The notes under the pieces are model-generated. The model was not told where the DNA came from, made no database searches, and saw only the letters and a list, made by a program, of their open reading frames with translations. Both the position numbers and the translations under genes were made by a program. 11,077 nt of DNA from Amphritea sp. (GTDB lineage: Bacteria > Pseudomonadota > Gammaproteobacteria > Pseudomonadales > Nitrincolaceae), in the NCBI GenBank assembly GCA_024679635.1, contig JAIBDA010000038.1:1-11077 (forward strand), read 5' to 3'. Of the stretch, positions 1-7,587 are shown piece after piece; within the stretch, counting starts at the first letter, position 1; the number at the start of each line of letters is the position of its first letter.

Positions 1-320
1 GCTATGGTGGGCTATTCTGATAAAACTGATATATATACTTAAAATCATTTGGTTTCAGCCGCTATAATAACAGAGATTATTTGCCAGCCTGTGAATATTT
101 CCCGTCAGGTTTTAAGTTTTTGGAGTAGTTTTGAGCCTTTTTAAGGAATAAATCTACTCAAAGCTGCCCAAAGTAGGGGTTCAGCCCTTTATATGCTGGG
201 TTACAGCTTTTATGATGGTTAATGGTTGTTCGCAGTATGCCGGGCCGGTGATATTCAGGCTGGGCGCATACAGTTAATAAACGGAACATGTTTGCCGGTT
301 CCTTATACACCAGAGAAGCT
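1..320. other. Non-coding leader upstream of pilT
   Basis: No protein or RNA gene is recognised here. The stretch is AT-rich at its left end. It holds one perfect TATAAT at 63-68, described separately, and a short nested dyad (TTTGAG at 130-135 with CTCAAA at 157-162, and inside it CCTT at 136-139 with AAGG at 143-146) that could fold in a transcript. In Pseudomonas the gene left of pilT is yggS, transcribed divergently. No start of such a gene can be supported on the minus strand here. Confidence 0.6.
39..68 (+). promoter_or_regulatory. Candidate sigma-70 promoter reading toward pilT
   Basis: A perfect -10 hexamer TATAAT lies at 63-68. With an 18-base spacer the best -35 is TTAAAA at 39-44, four of six consensus bases. 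Transcription would start near 75 and leave about 245 untranslated bases before pilT. The weak -35 and the distance make this only a candidate; a closer promoter may exist. Confidence 0.3.
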
Positions 321-1355
321 ATGGATATTACAGAACTCTTATCTTTTACCGTTCAGCAGGGAGCATCCGACCTTCATATAACCGCAGGTATGCCACCGGT
401 CATCCGGGTTGATGGTGAAGTGAAGAGAATCAAACTGCCCTCTCTGGAGCATAAGCAGGTTCAAACGCTTATTTACGACATTATGAACGACAGGACGCGT
501 AAGGATTATGAAGATCGGTTCGAAACTGACTTCTCCTTCGAGGTGCCAGGCCTGGCACGTTTTCGTGTTAACGCCTTCAATCAGAACCGCGGTGCCGCTG
601 CTGTTTTCCGTACCATCCCCAGTAAAGTATTGACCATGGATGATCTGGGCATGGGGCAGGTGTTTCGTAACCTCTCTGATAATCCCCGTGGCCTGGTGTT
701 GGTGACAGGGCCGACCGGTTCAGGCAAGAGTGCCACCCTGGCAGCAATGGTCGACTATGTAAATGAGACTCGCAACGATCACATCCTGACCATCGAAGAC
801 CCTATCGAGTTTGTTCACGAAAGTAAGAAGTGCCTGATTAACCAGCGAGAAGTTCACCGAGATACGCTAGGGTTTGAAGAGGCGTTACGTTCCGCGCTAC
901 GTGAAGATCCCGATGTAATACTGGTTGGTGAGATGCGAGATTTGGAAACTATCCGCTTAGCGCTGACCGCTGCAGAAACCGGGCACCTTGTGTTCGGTAC
1001 GCTGCATACAACGTCCGCAGCTAAAACGATCGACCGTATTATTGATGTGTTCCCTGCAGCAGAAAAAGCGATGGTGCGCTCGATGCTGTCAGAGTCTTTA
1101 CAAGGCGTAATCTCTCAGACGCTATTGAAAAAGCCCAAAGGGGGACGTATCGCCGCTCATGAAATTATGGTGGGGACCCCTGCTATTCGAAACCTGATTC
1201 GTGAAGATAAGGTCGCTCAGATGTATTCTGCTATTCAGACCGGCGCAGGCTTTGGTATGATCACTTTGGATCAGTCGCTGACAGACCTGATGCAGAAAGG
1301 TTTGATCACTCGTGATACCGCTCGTAGTAAAGCGTTGAATCCAAAGAATTTCTAA
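321..1355 (+). CDS. pilT: Type IV pilus retraction ATPase PilT
   Basis: Hexameric cytoplasmic motor of the secretion-ATPase superfamily that powers pilus retraction and hence twitching motility. From the ATG at 321 the protein has 344 residues, the usual PilT length. It begins MDITELL and has an N-terminal PAS-like domain (about 1-100) and a RecA-like ATPase core. Visible motifs are Walker A GPTGSGKS at 130-137 (Lys136), Asp box around HILTIEDPIEF (154-164), Walker B with catalytic Glu204 in DPDVILVGE, His box GHLVFGTLH (221-229), and the PilT signature AIRNLIRE at 288-295. An in-frame ATG at 288 would add 11 residues, but its GGA lies too close to serve as a ribosome site and the family starts at 321, which has AGAGAAG just upstream. 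The residue after Walker A Ser137 is Ala where Thr is common. pilU follows after 15 bases, so the two are probably co-transcribed. Confidence 0.97.
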   Translation: MDITELLSFTVQQGASDLHITAGMPPVIRVDGEVKRIKLPSLEHKQVQTLIYDIMNDRTRKDYEDRFETDFSFEVPGLARFRVNAFNQNRGAAAVFRTIPSKVLTMDDLGMGQVFRNLSDNPRGLVLVTGPTGSGKSATLAAMVDYVNETRNDHILTIEDPIEFVHESKKCLINQREVHRDTLGFEEALRSALREDPDVILVGEMRDLETIRLALTAAETGHLVFGTLHTTSAAKTIDRIIDVFPAAEKAMVRSMLSESLQGVISQTLLKKPKGGRIAAHEIMVGTPAIRNLIREDKVAQMYSAIQTGAGFGMITLDQSLTDLMQKGLITRDTARSKALNPKNF

Positions 1356-1370
1356 TAGGGAGCGTGCATT

Positions 1371-2540
1371 GTGGATATTACTCAACTGCTAAAAGTTATG
1401 ACCGACCGCGACGCTTCTGATTTGTTTATTACTGCCGGAGCCAGGCCTAGTATTAAGATTAACGGCACAATAAAGCCGCTGACAAAAGAATCTCTGAAGC
1501 CTGCTCAGGCCCGCGCTCTGACCTACAGTACAATGAATGATAAACAGTTGTCAGAGTTTGAAGGCACCCGCGAGTGTAACTTTGCCATCAGTGCCCAGGG
1601 TATTGGTCGATTTCGTGTGAGTGCTTTTTTTCAACGAAACTCTCCCGGTATGGTGCTGCGTCGTATTAATACCTATATCCCCAGCCTGGAAGAACTAAAT
1701 CTACCGCCGGTGCTGAAGGATCTGGCGCTGACTAAACGGGGATTGATCCTCTTTGTGGGGGGAACCAGTACCGGTAAGTCTACCTCTCTGGCATCGATGA
1801 TCGATTACCGAAATACTAATACTGCTGGCCATATCATCACTATTGAAGACCCGATCGAGTATATTCACGAGCATAAGCAGAGTGTTATTACTCAGCGGGA
1901 AGTCGGCCTGGATACCGAATCTTTTGAAGTCGCACTGAAAAACACCCTGCGTCAGGCTCCCGATGTGATTTTGATGGGGGAAATTCGTACAGCTGATACG
2001 ATGGGTTATGGTCTGACCTTCGCTGAAACCGGTCACCTTTGTATGGCAACGCTGCATGCGAATAATGCTAACCAGGCGCTGGATCGAATTATCAGTTTCT
2101 TCCCGCCGGAGCATCATACTCAGATTTGGATGGATCTCTCGCTTAACCTTAAGGCGATTGTGGCGCAGCAACTGCTGCCGACAAAAGATGGCAAAGGTCG
2201 TCGGGCAGTCATTGAAGTACTGATCAATACGCCGTTAATGCAGGATCTGATTCGTAAGGGTGAGGTGCATGAGCTGAAAGAGGTGATCAAGAAATCTACT
2301 AATCTGGGGATGCAAACCTTTGACCAGGCGCTTCATAATGAGTACAAAGATGGCAATATCACCTACGATGTGGCGATAGCTCATGCTGATTCGCCAAACG
2401 ATCTGCGACTGATGATAAAGCTGAATGCAGACAATAAGTCGGGCCTTGATGGAGGGGCGGAAGAGGACTCTGGCTTTTTCCTGCAAGATGATGCCGATTT
2501 CCTGCAGAATGAAGGCAGTATCGATGTGAAAGGGATGTAG
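1371..2540 (+). CDS. pilU: PilT-dependent retraction ATPase PilU
   Basis: Paralogue of PilT that assists PilT-dependent retraction under load. The protein has 389 residues and starts at a GTG (1371) with a good ribosome site AGGGAG at 1357-1362, eight bases upstream. The fold parallels PilT: PAS-like N-terminus, Walker A GGTSTGKS at 130-137 (Lys136), Asp box HIITIEDPIEY (154-164), Walker B with Glu204 in APDVILMGE, and His box GHLCMATLH (221-229). In place of the PilT AIRNLIRE signature it has MQDLIRKGE, as in PilU, and it carries the PilU stretch DLRLMIKL (344-351). Residues after about 355 form a variable tail rich in Asp, Glu and Gly that PilT lacks. The Walker A interior is GTST where GTGT or ATGT is more usual, still within GxxxxGKS. 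A terminator follows directly. Confidence 0.96.
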   Translation: MDITQLLKVMTDRDASDLFITAGARPSIKINGTIKPLTKESLKPAQARALTYSTMNDKQLSEFEGTRECNFAISAQGIGRFRVSAFFQRNSPGMVLRRINTYIPSLEELNLPPVLKDLALTKRGLILFVGGTSTGKSTSLASMIDYRNTNTAGHIITIEDPIEYIHEHKQSVITQREVGLDTESFEVALKNTLRQAPDVILMGEIRTADTMGYGLTFAETGHLCMATLHANNANQALDRIISFFPPEHHTQIWMDLSLNLKAIVAQQLLPTKDGKGRRAVIEVLINTPLMQDLIRKGEVHELKEVIKKSTNLGMQTFDQALHNEYKDGNITYDVAIAHADSPNDLRLMIKLNADNKSGLDGGAEEDSGFFLQDDADFLQNEGSIDVKGM

Positions 2541-2553
2541 CTCTTCCTTATAC

Positions 2554-2599
2554 AAAAACGGCGCTGCTGGTTTTAGATAACCTGCAGCGCCGTTTTTTT
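2554..2599. terminator. Bidirectional intrinsic terminator between pilU and pyrC'
   Basis: A stem of nine pairs (CGGCGCTGC at 2559-2567 with GCAGCGCCG at 2584-2592) is capped by one mismatch, two more GC pairs and a 10-base loop (2571-2580). It is followed by seven T at 2593-2599 for the + strand. Five A at 2554-2558 give a T-run on the other strand, so it can stop both pilTU and the leftward pyr cluster that converge here. Confidence 0.93.
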
Positions 2600-2621
2600 A
2601 TCTACTCGGATTATCGAGTTT

Positions 2622-3905
2622 TTAGTCCAGTTGGAAAACCACACTCCCTTCTAACAGGGTAAAGCGCACCTGACCTTTAAGTGGGAAATTCAGGAAGGGC
2701 GTGTTGCTGCCAGCTGAACGATGGTTTTCTTCGGTCAGTGTCCACTCTTGCTCAGGATCGAAGATACAGATATCAGCATTGCTGCCGCTACTCAGGGTTC
2801 CCAGCCCTGTACCCAGAACACTAGCGGGGCCCGAGGTCAGTTTTTCGATCATCTGCGGTAATGAGATTAGCTCTTGCTGAACCAGCATCAAAGATAAAGG
2901 AAGTAAGGTTTCCAGGCCCGTCATTCCCGGCTCAGTGGCGGCAAAAGGAGCCTGCTTAGCCGCTAGTTCATGGGGCTGATGGTCAGAACAGATCGCCTGG
3001 AATCCATCAGCTAGCAGTGCGTGCCGCAGCCCCGCCCGATCCAACTGGCTGCGCAGCGGTGGAATCAGATGGAAATTAGGATCAAAGCCGCTAACATTCT
3101 CATCGGTTAACAGAAGGTTTTGAATCGCTATATCGGCAGTGACTTGCAGGCCTCTGGTACGGGCGTCCATGACCATTTTCACCGAACGTTCACAGGACAG
3201 CTGGCCAAAGTGGGCTTTGGCACCGGTCTGCTCAATCAGCAGCAGGCAACGGGAAACTTCGATGGTTTCGGCGCTTTCAGGAATGCCGCTCAGACCCAGA
3301 CGGGTACAGGTAGTGTCGTCATGCATAGTACCGCCGTCAGCGAGCTCAGCATCCTGGGGCTGAAAAATCACCAGCAGATCATGGGTGGCTGCATATTCAA
3401 GACAGCGTACCAGTGTTAGCGAGCTGCGAATCGGCTCCCGAACATTGGTAAATCCGATGCAACCGGCTTTGCTTAGGGCGTACATTGGACTCAGTTGTTC
3501 GCCTTTCAATCCCTGAGTCAGTGCCCCCATCGGCAATACCCGGGCATTACCGGCCTGCTTTGCCCGGTCTTCAATCAGGTCGATAACGGCAGAGTTATCT
3601 GCGATCGGTCTGGTAATAGGGGGCATGCACAGAGTGGTGATGCCACCGGCAGCGGCAGCAGCGGTTTCGCTGGCAATACTTCCTTTTCGGGTATATCCCG
3701 GCTCACGCAGATGGGCGCAGAGGTCGATCAACCCTGGGCTGACGATCAGGTTAGCGGCATCAATTTCCTGATCGGCAATAAAGCCCTCAGGGGGCTGACC
3801 AATGGCGGCGATCTTACCTTCGCTGATAAACAGGTCAGTTACCTGGTCCAGATTATTGGCGGGGTCAATGACGCGACCGTTTCTGATTGCAATATTCTTT
3901 GTCAT
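2622..3905 (-). CDS. pyrC': Inactive dihydroorotase-like subunit PyrC' (PyrX) of aspartate transcarbamoylase
   Basis: A 427-residue amidohydrolase-fold protein of the class I dihydroorotase type. Its metal site is degenerate. The usual DxHxH is DLCAH, so the first His is Cys63 while His65 stays. The bridging Asp position (FTDDG in active enzymes) is FTNVR (Asn154-Val155). The two further zinc His are Gln182 and Gln235. Only Asp308 in CSDHQPH remains. The substrate Asn of the MPNT motif is also lost (MPPIT at 94-98). This matches the Pseudomonas PyrC' family, a non-catalytic partner needed to assemble the dodecameric PyrB-PyrC' aspartate transcarbamoylase. It starts four bases after pyrB stops, preceded by an AGAGGG ribosome site, so translation is probably coupled. 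A catalytic dihydroorotase must be encoded elsewhere. Residue equivalences come from alignment by eye to a remembered Aquifex sequence. Confidence 0.9.
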   Translation of the reverse strand: MTKNIAIRNGRVIDPANNLDQVTDLFISEGKIAAIGQPPEGFIADQEIDAANLIVSPGLIDLCAHLREPGYTRKGSIASETAAAAAGGITTLCMPPITRPIADNSAVIDLIEDRAKQAGNARVLPMGALTQGLKGEQLSPMYALSKAGCIGFTNVREPIRSSLTLVRCLEYAATHDLLVIFQPQDAELADGGTMHDDTTCTRLGLSGIPESAETIEVSRCLLLIEQTGAKAHFGQLSCERSVKMVMDARTRGLQVTADIAIQNLLLTDENVSGFDPNFHLIPPLRSQLDRAGLRHALLADGFQAICSDHQPHELAAKQAPFAATEPGMTGLETLLPLSLMLVQQELISLPQMIEKLTSGPASVLGTGLGTLSSGSNADICIFDPEQEWTLTEENHRSAGSNTPFLNFPLKGQVRFTLLEGSVVFQLD

Positions 3906-3909
3906 TAGC

Positions 3910-4911
3910 TTATTCGCCCTCTTTCTCAGCTTGATGCTCAGTCATCTGTCCACTCATTGACATCGACATGACGGCCATTCGCACCGCTATACCGTTGGTC
4001 ACCTGTTTCAGTATCAGAGATTTCGGCCCATCAGCAACGGAGGTCTCTATCTCTACCCCTCGATTAATTGGCCCAGGGTGCATAACGATTGAGTCCGGAT
4101 GGGTTAGCTTTAGCTTCTCTTCGGTGAGACCGTATAGACGGTAGAACTCTGATTCGCTGGGCAGTAGTGCGCTCTGCATTCGCTCCTTCTGCAGCCGTAG
4201 CATCATCACCACATCGATATCTTTCAGACCCTGGTTCATATCGGTATAAACCTTTACGCCCAGCGCTTCAATATGACGGGGTAACAGCGTTGTTGGGGCT
4301 ATTACCCGGATCTCTGCAGCCCCCAGTGTGCGTAAAGCATGTATCTGGGAACGGGCAACGCGGGAATGGAGTATATCGCCGACAATTGCTACTTTTAGCG
4401 GCTCAAAGCTACCTTTGTGCTGGCGAATAGTCAGCATGTCCAGCATCGCCTGAGTCGGATGAGCATGACGGCCATCACCGGCATTGATCACCGCAACGTG
4501 GGGCGTTACCTGACTGGCGATATAGTGTGCAGCGCCACTGTCTGAGTGGCGGACTACGAACATATCTGAATGCATCGCTTCCATTGTCATCAGGGTGTCT
4601 TTGAGCGTTTCGCCCTTAGACGTGGATGAGGTTTTGATATTCAGATTCAATACGTCAGCAGAGAGGCGTTTAGCCGCTAACTCAAAGGTGCTGGCGGTCC
4701 GGGTACTGGCCTCAAAAAACAGATTCACAACCGTTTTACCCCGTAGCAGAGGGACCTTTTTCACCTGTTGAGCGCTCATGTCAACAAATGAGTCCGCAGT
4801 GTCCAGAATTTCGGTGAGCAGTTCTCGGCTCAGCCCTTCGGTAGTGAGAAAGTGTTTTAGCTGTCCGGCGCTGTTGAGCTGGATCAGATTGGGATCTTTT
4901 TGTTCAAACAT
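3910..4911 (-). CDS. pyrB: Aspartate carbamoyltransferase catalytic subunit PyrB
   Basis: Catalyses carbamoyl phosphate plus aspartate to N-carbamoylaspartate, the committed step of de novo pyrimidine synthesis. The protein has 333 residues, the Pseudomonas class A length, with an N-terminal extension of about 15 residues relative to the enterobacterial enzyme. Visible motifs: carbamoyl phosphate loop FFEASTRT (65-72), KGETLKDT (99-106, the mobile Ser-Lys loop), HPTQ (151-154), [11 protein letters not shown] (178-188), LRLQKER (238-244) and [11 protein letters not shown] (278-288). The Arg that commonly follows STRT is Ala73 here. No pyrI regulatory gene is present; the downstream pyrC' gene supplies the partner subunit. 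It lies 20 bases after pyrR, with a weak GGA ribosome site, and four bases before pyrC'. Confidence 0.97.
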   Translation of the reverse strand: MFEQKDPNLIQLNSAGQLKHFLTTEGLSRELLTEILDTADSFVDMSAQQVKKVPLLRGKTVVNLFFEASTRTASTFELAAKRLSADVLNLNIKTSSTSKGETLKDTLMTMEAMHSDMFVVRHSDSGAAHYIASQVTPHVAVINAGDGRHAHPTQAMLDMLTIRQHKGSFEPLKVAIVGDILHSRVARSQIHALRTLGAAEIRVIAPTTLLPRHIEALGVKVYTDMNQGLKDIDVVMMLRLQKERMQSALLPSESEFYRLYGLTEEKLKLTHPDSIVMHPGPINRGVEIETSVADGPKSLILKQVTNGIAVRMAVMSMSMSGQMTEHQAEKEGE

Positions 4912-4931
4912 GTCAGATTCCGGCGATGGCT

Positions 4932-5447
4932 TTAAAGGTTAGATTTCTTACGAATTTCCAGTGCCAGAGGCTCCGGCCCGGTCAGTTTGACCTGTTCATC
5001 GTCAGCAAGTTGCAATATGTCGCCGACCACGTCTGCCTGAATCGGCAGCTCTCGACGATTCAGGTCGAGCATCGTGACCAGGGTAATCGATGCCGGACGA
5101 CCATAGTCAAACAGCTCGTTCATCGCGGCGCGTATTGTGCGGCCGCTCATGATGACATCGTCTACCAGAATGACGTGTCGGTCTTCAGTCGCGCTGGGCA
5201 GTACTGACGGCTGAACTTTAGGGTTCAGACCGGCCCGGCTAAAATCATCACGATAGAAAGATATATCCAGCGTACCCAGAGGGGACTGAAGGTCTAACTG
5301 TTGGTGCAGGTGCTCCGCCAGCCAGACTCCGCCGGTGCGAATACCTATCATCATTGGATTATCGAGCTCTCGGGCCTTAATCAGGGTGGCCAGATCGGCA
5401 GTCATTTTATTCAGTAGATTATCTACTTTAATCACGCCCGATATCAT
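4932..5447 (-). CDS. pyrR: PyrR: pyrimidine regulator / uracil phosphoribosyltransferase
   Basis: Phosphoribosyltransferase-fold protein that in the PyrR family binds UMP/UTP and can convert uracil plus PRPP to UMP. The PRPP loop is [12 protein letters not shown] (93-104 from the chosen start). The family motif [11 protein letters not shown] is at 132-142 and GIRTGG at 35-40. I choose the ATG at 5447 (171 residues) because it has an excellent Shine-Dalgarno GGAGG six bases upstream and fits family length. An upstream ATG at 5495 would add 16 residues and lengthen the overlap with ruvX. From 5447 the gene overlaps the ruvX end by 20 bases. In Bacillus PyrR acts by RNA attenuation. No obvious attenuator hairpin is seen before pyrR or pyrB here, so any regulatory mode is unknown. 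Confidence 0.94.
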   Translation of the reverse strand: MISGVIKVDNLLNKMTADLATLIKARELDNPMMIGIRTGGVWLAEHLHQQLDLQSPLGTLDISFYRDDFSRAGLNPKVQPSVLPSATEDRHVILVDDVIMSGRTIRAAMNELFDYGRPASITLVTMLDLNRRELPIQADVVGDILQLADDEQVKLTGPEPLALEIRKKSNL

Positions 5448-5904
5448 AGAGGTCCTCCAGTCGGGTTTCACTGGATATAAGCTGGTCTGATTCAAACCAA
5501 CTTTCCAGAATCAGTTGTGCGGCGATGCCGTCAACGGAGTTTTCTTTAAAATTAGTGCTGCCGCCACGGGCCAGACTGATCTGTTTGGCTTCCCGGGTAG
5601 TGAGCCGTTCATCAATCAGATAGCAGGGTAGCTGGCAGCGTTCTTTCAGGCGGTTGGCAAATTTACGCGCCCGGCGAGACATATCACTGATAGTACCATC
5701 CATATTCAACGGGATACCTACGACGATAGCCGCCGGTTGCCACTCAGTAATCAGTGCTTCGAGCAGTGACCAGTCAGGAATGCCATCCCGCGCTGCAATA
5801 GGGGCCAGAGGTGATGCCGTACCGGTAATTGCCTGTCCAGCGGCAATGCCGATCCGAGTGGTGCCAAAATCAAAGCCTATAACTGGACCTGATAGTGTGA
5901 TCAT
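5428..5904 (-). CDS. ruvX: RuvX/YqgF, RNase H-fold pre-16S rRNA nuclease
   Basis: Small RNase H-like protein (YqgF/Yqgf-RuvC family) implicated in maturation of the 16S rRNA 5' end. It has 158 residues, somewhat longer than the roughly 140 usual, because of a C-terminal tail after about residue 140. Visible features are the first acidic strand [12 protein letters not shown] with Asp12, the loop [10 protein letters not shown] (62-71), the acidic motif LIDERLTT with Glu99 (96-103), and the last catalytic Asp125 in [12 protein letters not shown]. These three acidic residues match the RNase H pattern. The last codons overlap pyrR by 20 bases. The upstream neighbour yqgE ends 38 bases away, a widely conserved pairing in gammaproteobacteria. 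Confidence 0.95.
   Translation of the reverse strand: MITLSGPVIGFDFGTTRIGIAAGQAITGTASPLAPIAARDGIPDWSLLEALITEWQPAAIVVGIPLNMDGTISDMSRRARKFANRLKERCQLPCYLIDERLTTREAKQISLARGGSTNFKENSVDGIAAQLILESWFESDQLISSETRLEDLYDIGRD
5454..5458 (-). promoter_or_regulatory. Ribosome binding site of pyrR inside the ruvX 3' end
   Basis: The minus strand reads GGAGG here (CCTCC on the + strand), six bases before the ATG at 5447. It decides the pyrR start against the upstream ATG at 5495 and lies within the last codons of ruvX. Confidence 0.8.
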
Positions 5905-5942
5905 TCCGCTTCTTTTGTAGGTTAGTGGGCGTATCGAACGGG

Positions 5943-6527
5943 TCAGGCGTGGCCACTCTGAGAGGTCAGCAGATTCAGGTTGATTCCCAGGGTTGCAGCC
6001 GCGGCCTGAAGGCGCTCTTCAGCCGGAGTGTGGAACATTATATCTAAATTAGCCGGGCAACTTAACCATACATTGTCAGACATTTCTTGCTCAAGCTGTC
6101 CTACGCCCCAACCGGCGTATCCCAGGGCGACCAGAAACTGCTCTGGGGCTCTGTTCTGGCCGATCTCCCGGAGAATATCGACAGAAGTCGTCAGGGATAG
6201 CTGATCGGTGATGTTGTAGCTGGAGTCCCATGCTTTTTCGGTGGGGTTGTGGAGGATAAATCCCCGATCATTTTTCACCGGTCCACCGGCATAAACCGGT
6301 AACTTTTCAACAGTCTCATAATCAAGTTCTAGATGTTGTAGCAGGTCACTGATAATCAGACCCATAGGCCGATTGATGACAATACCCATGGCGCCATACT
6401 CATTGTGTTCACAAATGTAAGTCAGGGTATGATCGAAGTTCGTATCATGCAAATGGGGCATTGAAAGCAGGAAATGATCCTGAAGACTACTGGGCAGGTA
6501 AGGGGAGGCGGGAGTGGAAGAGGCCAT
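5943..6527 (-). CDS. yqgE: YqgE/AlgH family protein (UPF0301)
   Basis: Member of the DUF179/UPF0301 family, called AlgH in Pseudomonas; its molecular function is not established. The chosen ATG at 6527 gives 194 residues, close to family length, with AGG eight bases upstream. An ATG at 6542 would add five residues but has no ribosome site. Recognisable stretches are the N-terminal HFLLSMPHL, ICEHNEYGAMGIVINRP, the GGPV loop followed by RGFILH, ALGYAGWGVGQLE, and a C-terminus ending LLTSQSGHA that is nearly the AlgH ending. No signal peptide or membrane segment is seen. It sits between the TonB3-like gene and ruvX, as in Pseudomonas. Confidence 0.94.
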   Translation of the reverse strand: MASSTPASPYLPSSLQDHFLLSMPHLHDTNFDHTLTYICEHNEYGAMGIVINRPMGLIISDLLQHLELDYETVEKLPVYAGGPVKNDRGFILHNPTEKAWDSSYNITDQLSLTTSVDILREIGQNRAPEQFLVALGYAGWGVGQLEQEMSDNVWLSCPANLDIMFHTPAEERLQAAAATLGINLNLLTSQSGHA

Positions 6528-6591
6528 AGTGAATACCTGCATGCTAAGCAGCTAAGAGGCTGCGATATTTTATCCGTATCTATATTAACTA

Positions 6592-7542
6592 CTAGTATAC
6601 ACGGCTGGTTTTCTCAAACTTCCAGGTACGGATAATCTCAAGAATATCGGTATTTTTACGCATCTCTACGGGAAACTTCTGGAAAGGTGCTGCAAGTTGT
6701 ACGATACGAATAGCGGCATCGTCCAGCACTTTATTGCCAGATGAATGGAGTATTTGGATGCTTTTTACATGTCCGTCGGGGAGTATCTCAACCATCATTC
6801 GCAAACTACCATAGAGCTCATTCTGGCGAGCTTCTTTAGGATAATTAAGGTTGCCCACAGACTCGATTTTACGGCGCCAGTTAGCCAGATAGACCGCATC
6901 GGTATGGCTTTTTGTGGCGGCGGATGTAAGTCGTGTAACTCTTGGACGTTTAGCGTAATCCTGTCGCTGCAATTCCAGTTGTGCTTCGAGGCTGGCAATC
7001 TCTAGGCTGCGCGCCAGTAAAGACATCGAGCTGCCGGGTGCCGGAGGAGGAGGTGTTGATTTTTGTTTTTGTACCGGCGTATTCGATAGCTTTTTTTCCA
7101 CCTTGCTGCTGGTAATAATGACCTGTTTTTCAGGAGCTGTGACGGTTTTCTCTGCTGCTTCCTTCTCGATGGGGGCCGGATCACTGGCTATGGCGGGTGT
7201 GGGGGTCAGAGCGTTGACTTGTGGCGCTGTCATCGGCTGAAGCGGGGCTGTTTCCTGAATATCCTGGTGTTGAAAATCAGCCTGTTCCCGGGTGGTTGGC
7301 AGGGCTTTTTCGTCTAACTGTCCACTGCCTTGCTGATCGGCCTGAGCGATAAAGTCAGCTTCCTCCGGTGGTTGATCACTCTGATGTTGTGCCAGCGTGA
7401 TCTCCAAAGTCTGGGCCGGAGGTGATTTAGGTGAAACTGCAAAGCCGACACCCAGAATAGCAGCGGCATGCACAGCCACTGCCAGAAACAGAGTAAAGCC
7501 GAGCCGGTCGGCTGCGGAAACCACAGCGACAGCTTTACTCAT
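6592..7542 (-). CDS. TonB-family energy transducer, TonB3-like
   Basis: A 316-residue periplasm-spanning protein with TonB architecture. A single N-terminal membrane segment (about 15-36) contains His25. A long Pro/Gln/Glu/Lys-rich linker follows (about 40-175, with PPPP near 164-167), then a short helical stretch rich in Leu, Glu and Gln (175-195). The C-terminal TonB domain spans about 215-312, with LNYPKEA (YP at 234-235), GSLRMMVEILPDG, and the closing IIRTWKF. In classical TonB the membrane helix has SxxxH; the position four before His25 is Ala21 here. In P. aeruginosa the TonB3 gene at the same place (before gshB) is reported to be needed for twitching motility and pilus assembly. The partner and substrate here are inferred from position. 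gshB ends 45 bases upstream, suggesting one transcript. Confidence 0.88.
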   Translation of the reverse strand: MSKAVAVVSAADRLGFTLFLAVAVHAAAILGVGFAVSPKSPPAQTLEITLAQHQSDQPPEEADFIAQADQQGSGQLDEKALPTTREQADFQHQDIQETAPLQPMTAPQVNALTPTPAIASDPAPIEKEAAEKTVTAPEKQVIITSSKVEKKLSNTPVQKQKSTPPPPAPGSSMSLLARSLEIASLEAQLELQRQDYAKRPRVTRLTSAATKSHTDAVYLANWRRKIESVGNLNYPKEARQNELYGSLRMMVEILPDGHVKSIQILHSSGNKVLDDAAIRIVQLAAPFQKFPVEMRKNTDILEIIRTWKFEKTSRVY

Positions 7543-7587
7543 GAAGGTGTTCCAGTGCAGGTGTGAACAAGATCAATTTGCCCCTGA

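Noticed and set aside
1..48. Start of a divergent yggS-like gene on the minus strand
   Set aside because: An ATG at 48 opens a frame to the edge, but its residues do not resemble YggS and no ribosome site is seen.
288..320. Upstream ATG extending PilT by 11 residues
   Set aside because: The family starts at MDITELL, and the only GGA before 288 is too close to the ATG.
1701..2171. Long antisense frame within pilU, and similar frames opposite other genes
   Set aside because: They lie on the opposite strand of well-recognised genes and show no family features.
4912..4931. PyrR-type transcription attenuator between pyrR and pyrB
   Set aside because: The gap is only 20 bases and holds no hairpin with a T-run.
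6548..6563. GCAGC/GCTGC hairpin before yqgE
   Set aside because: A five-pair stem without a T-run is too weak to call a terminator or regulator.
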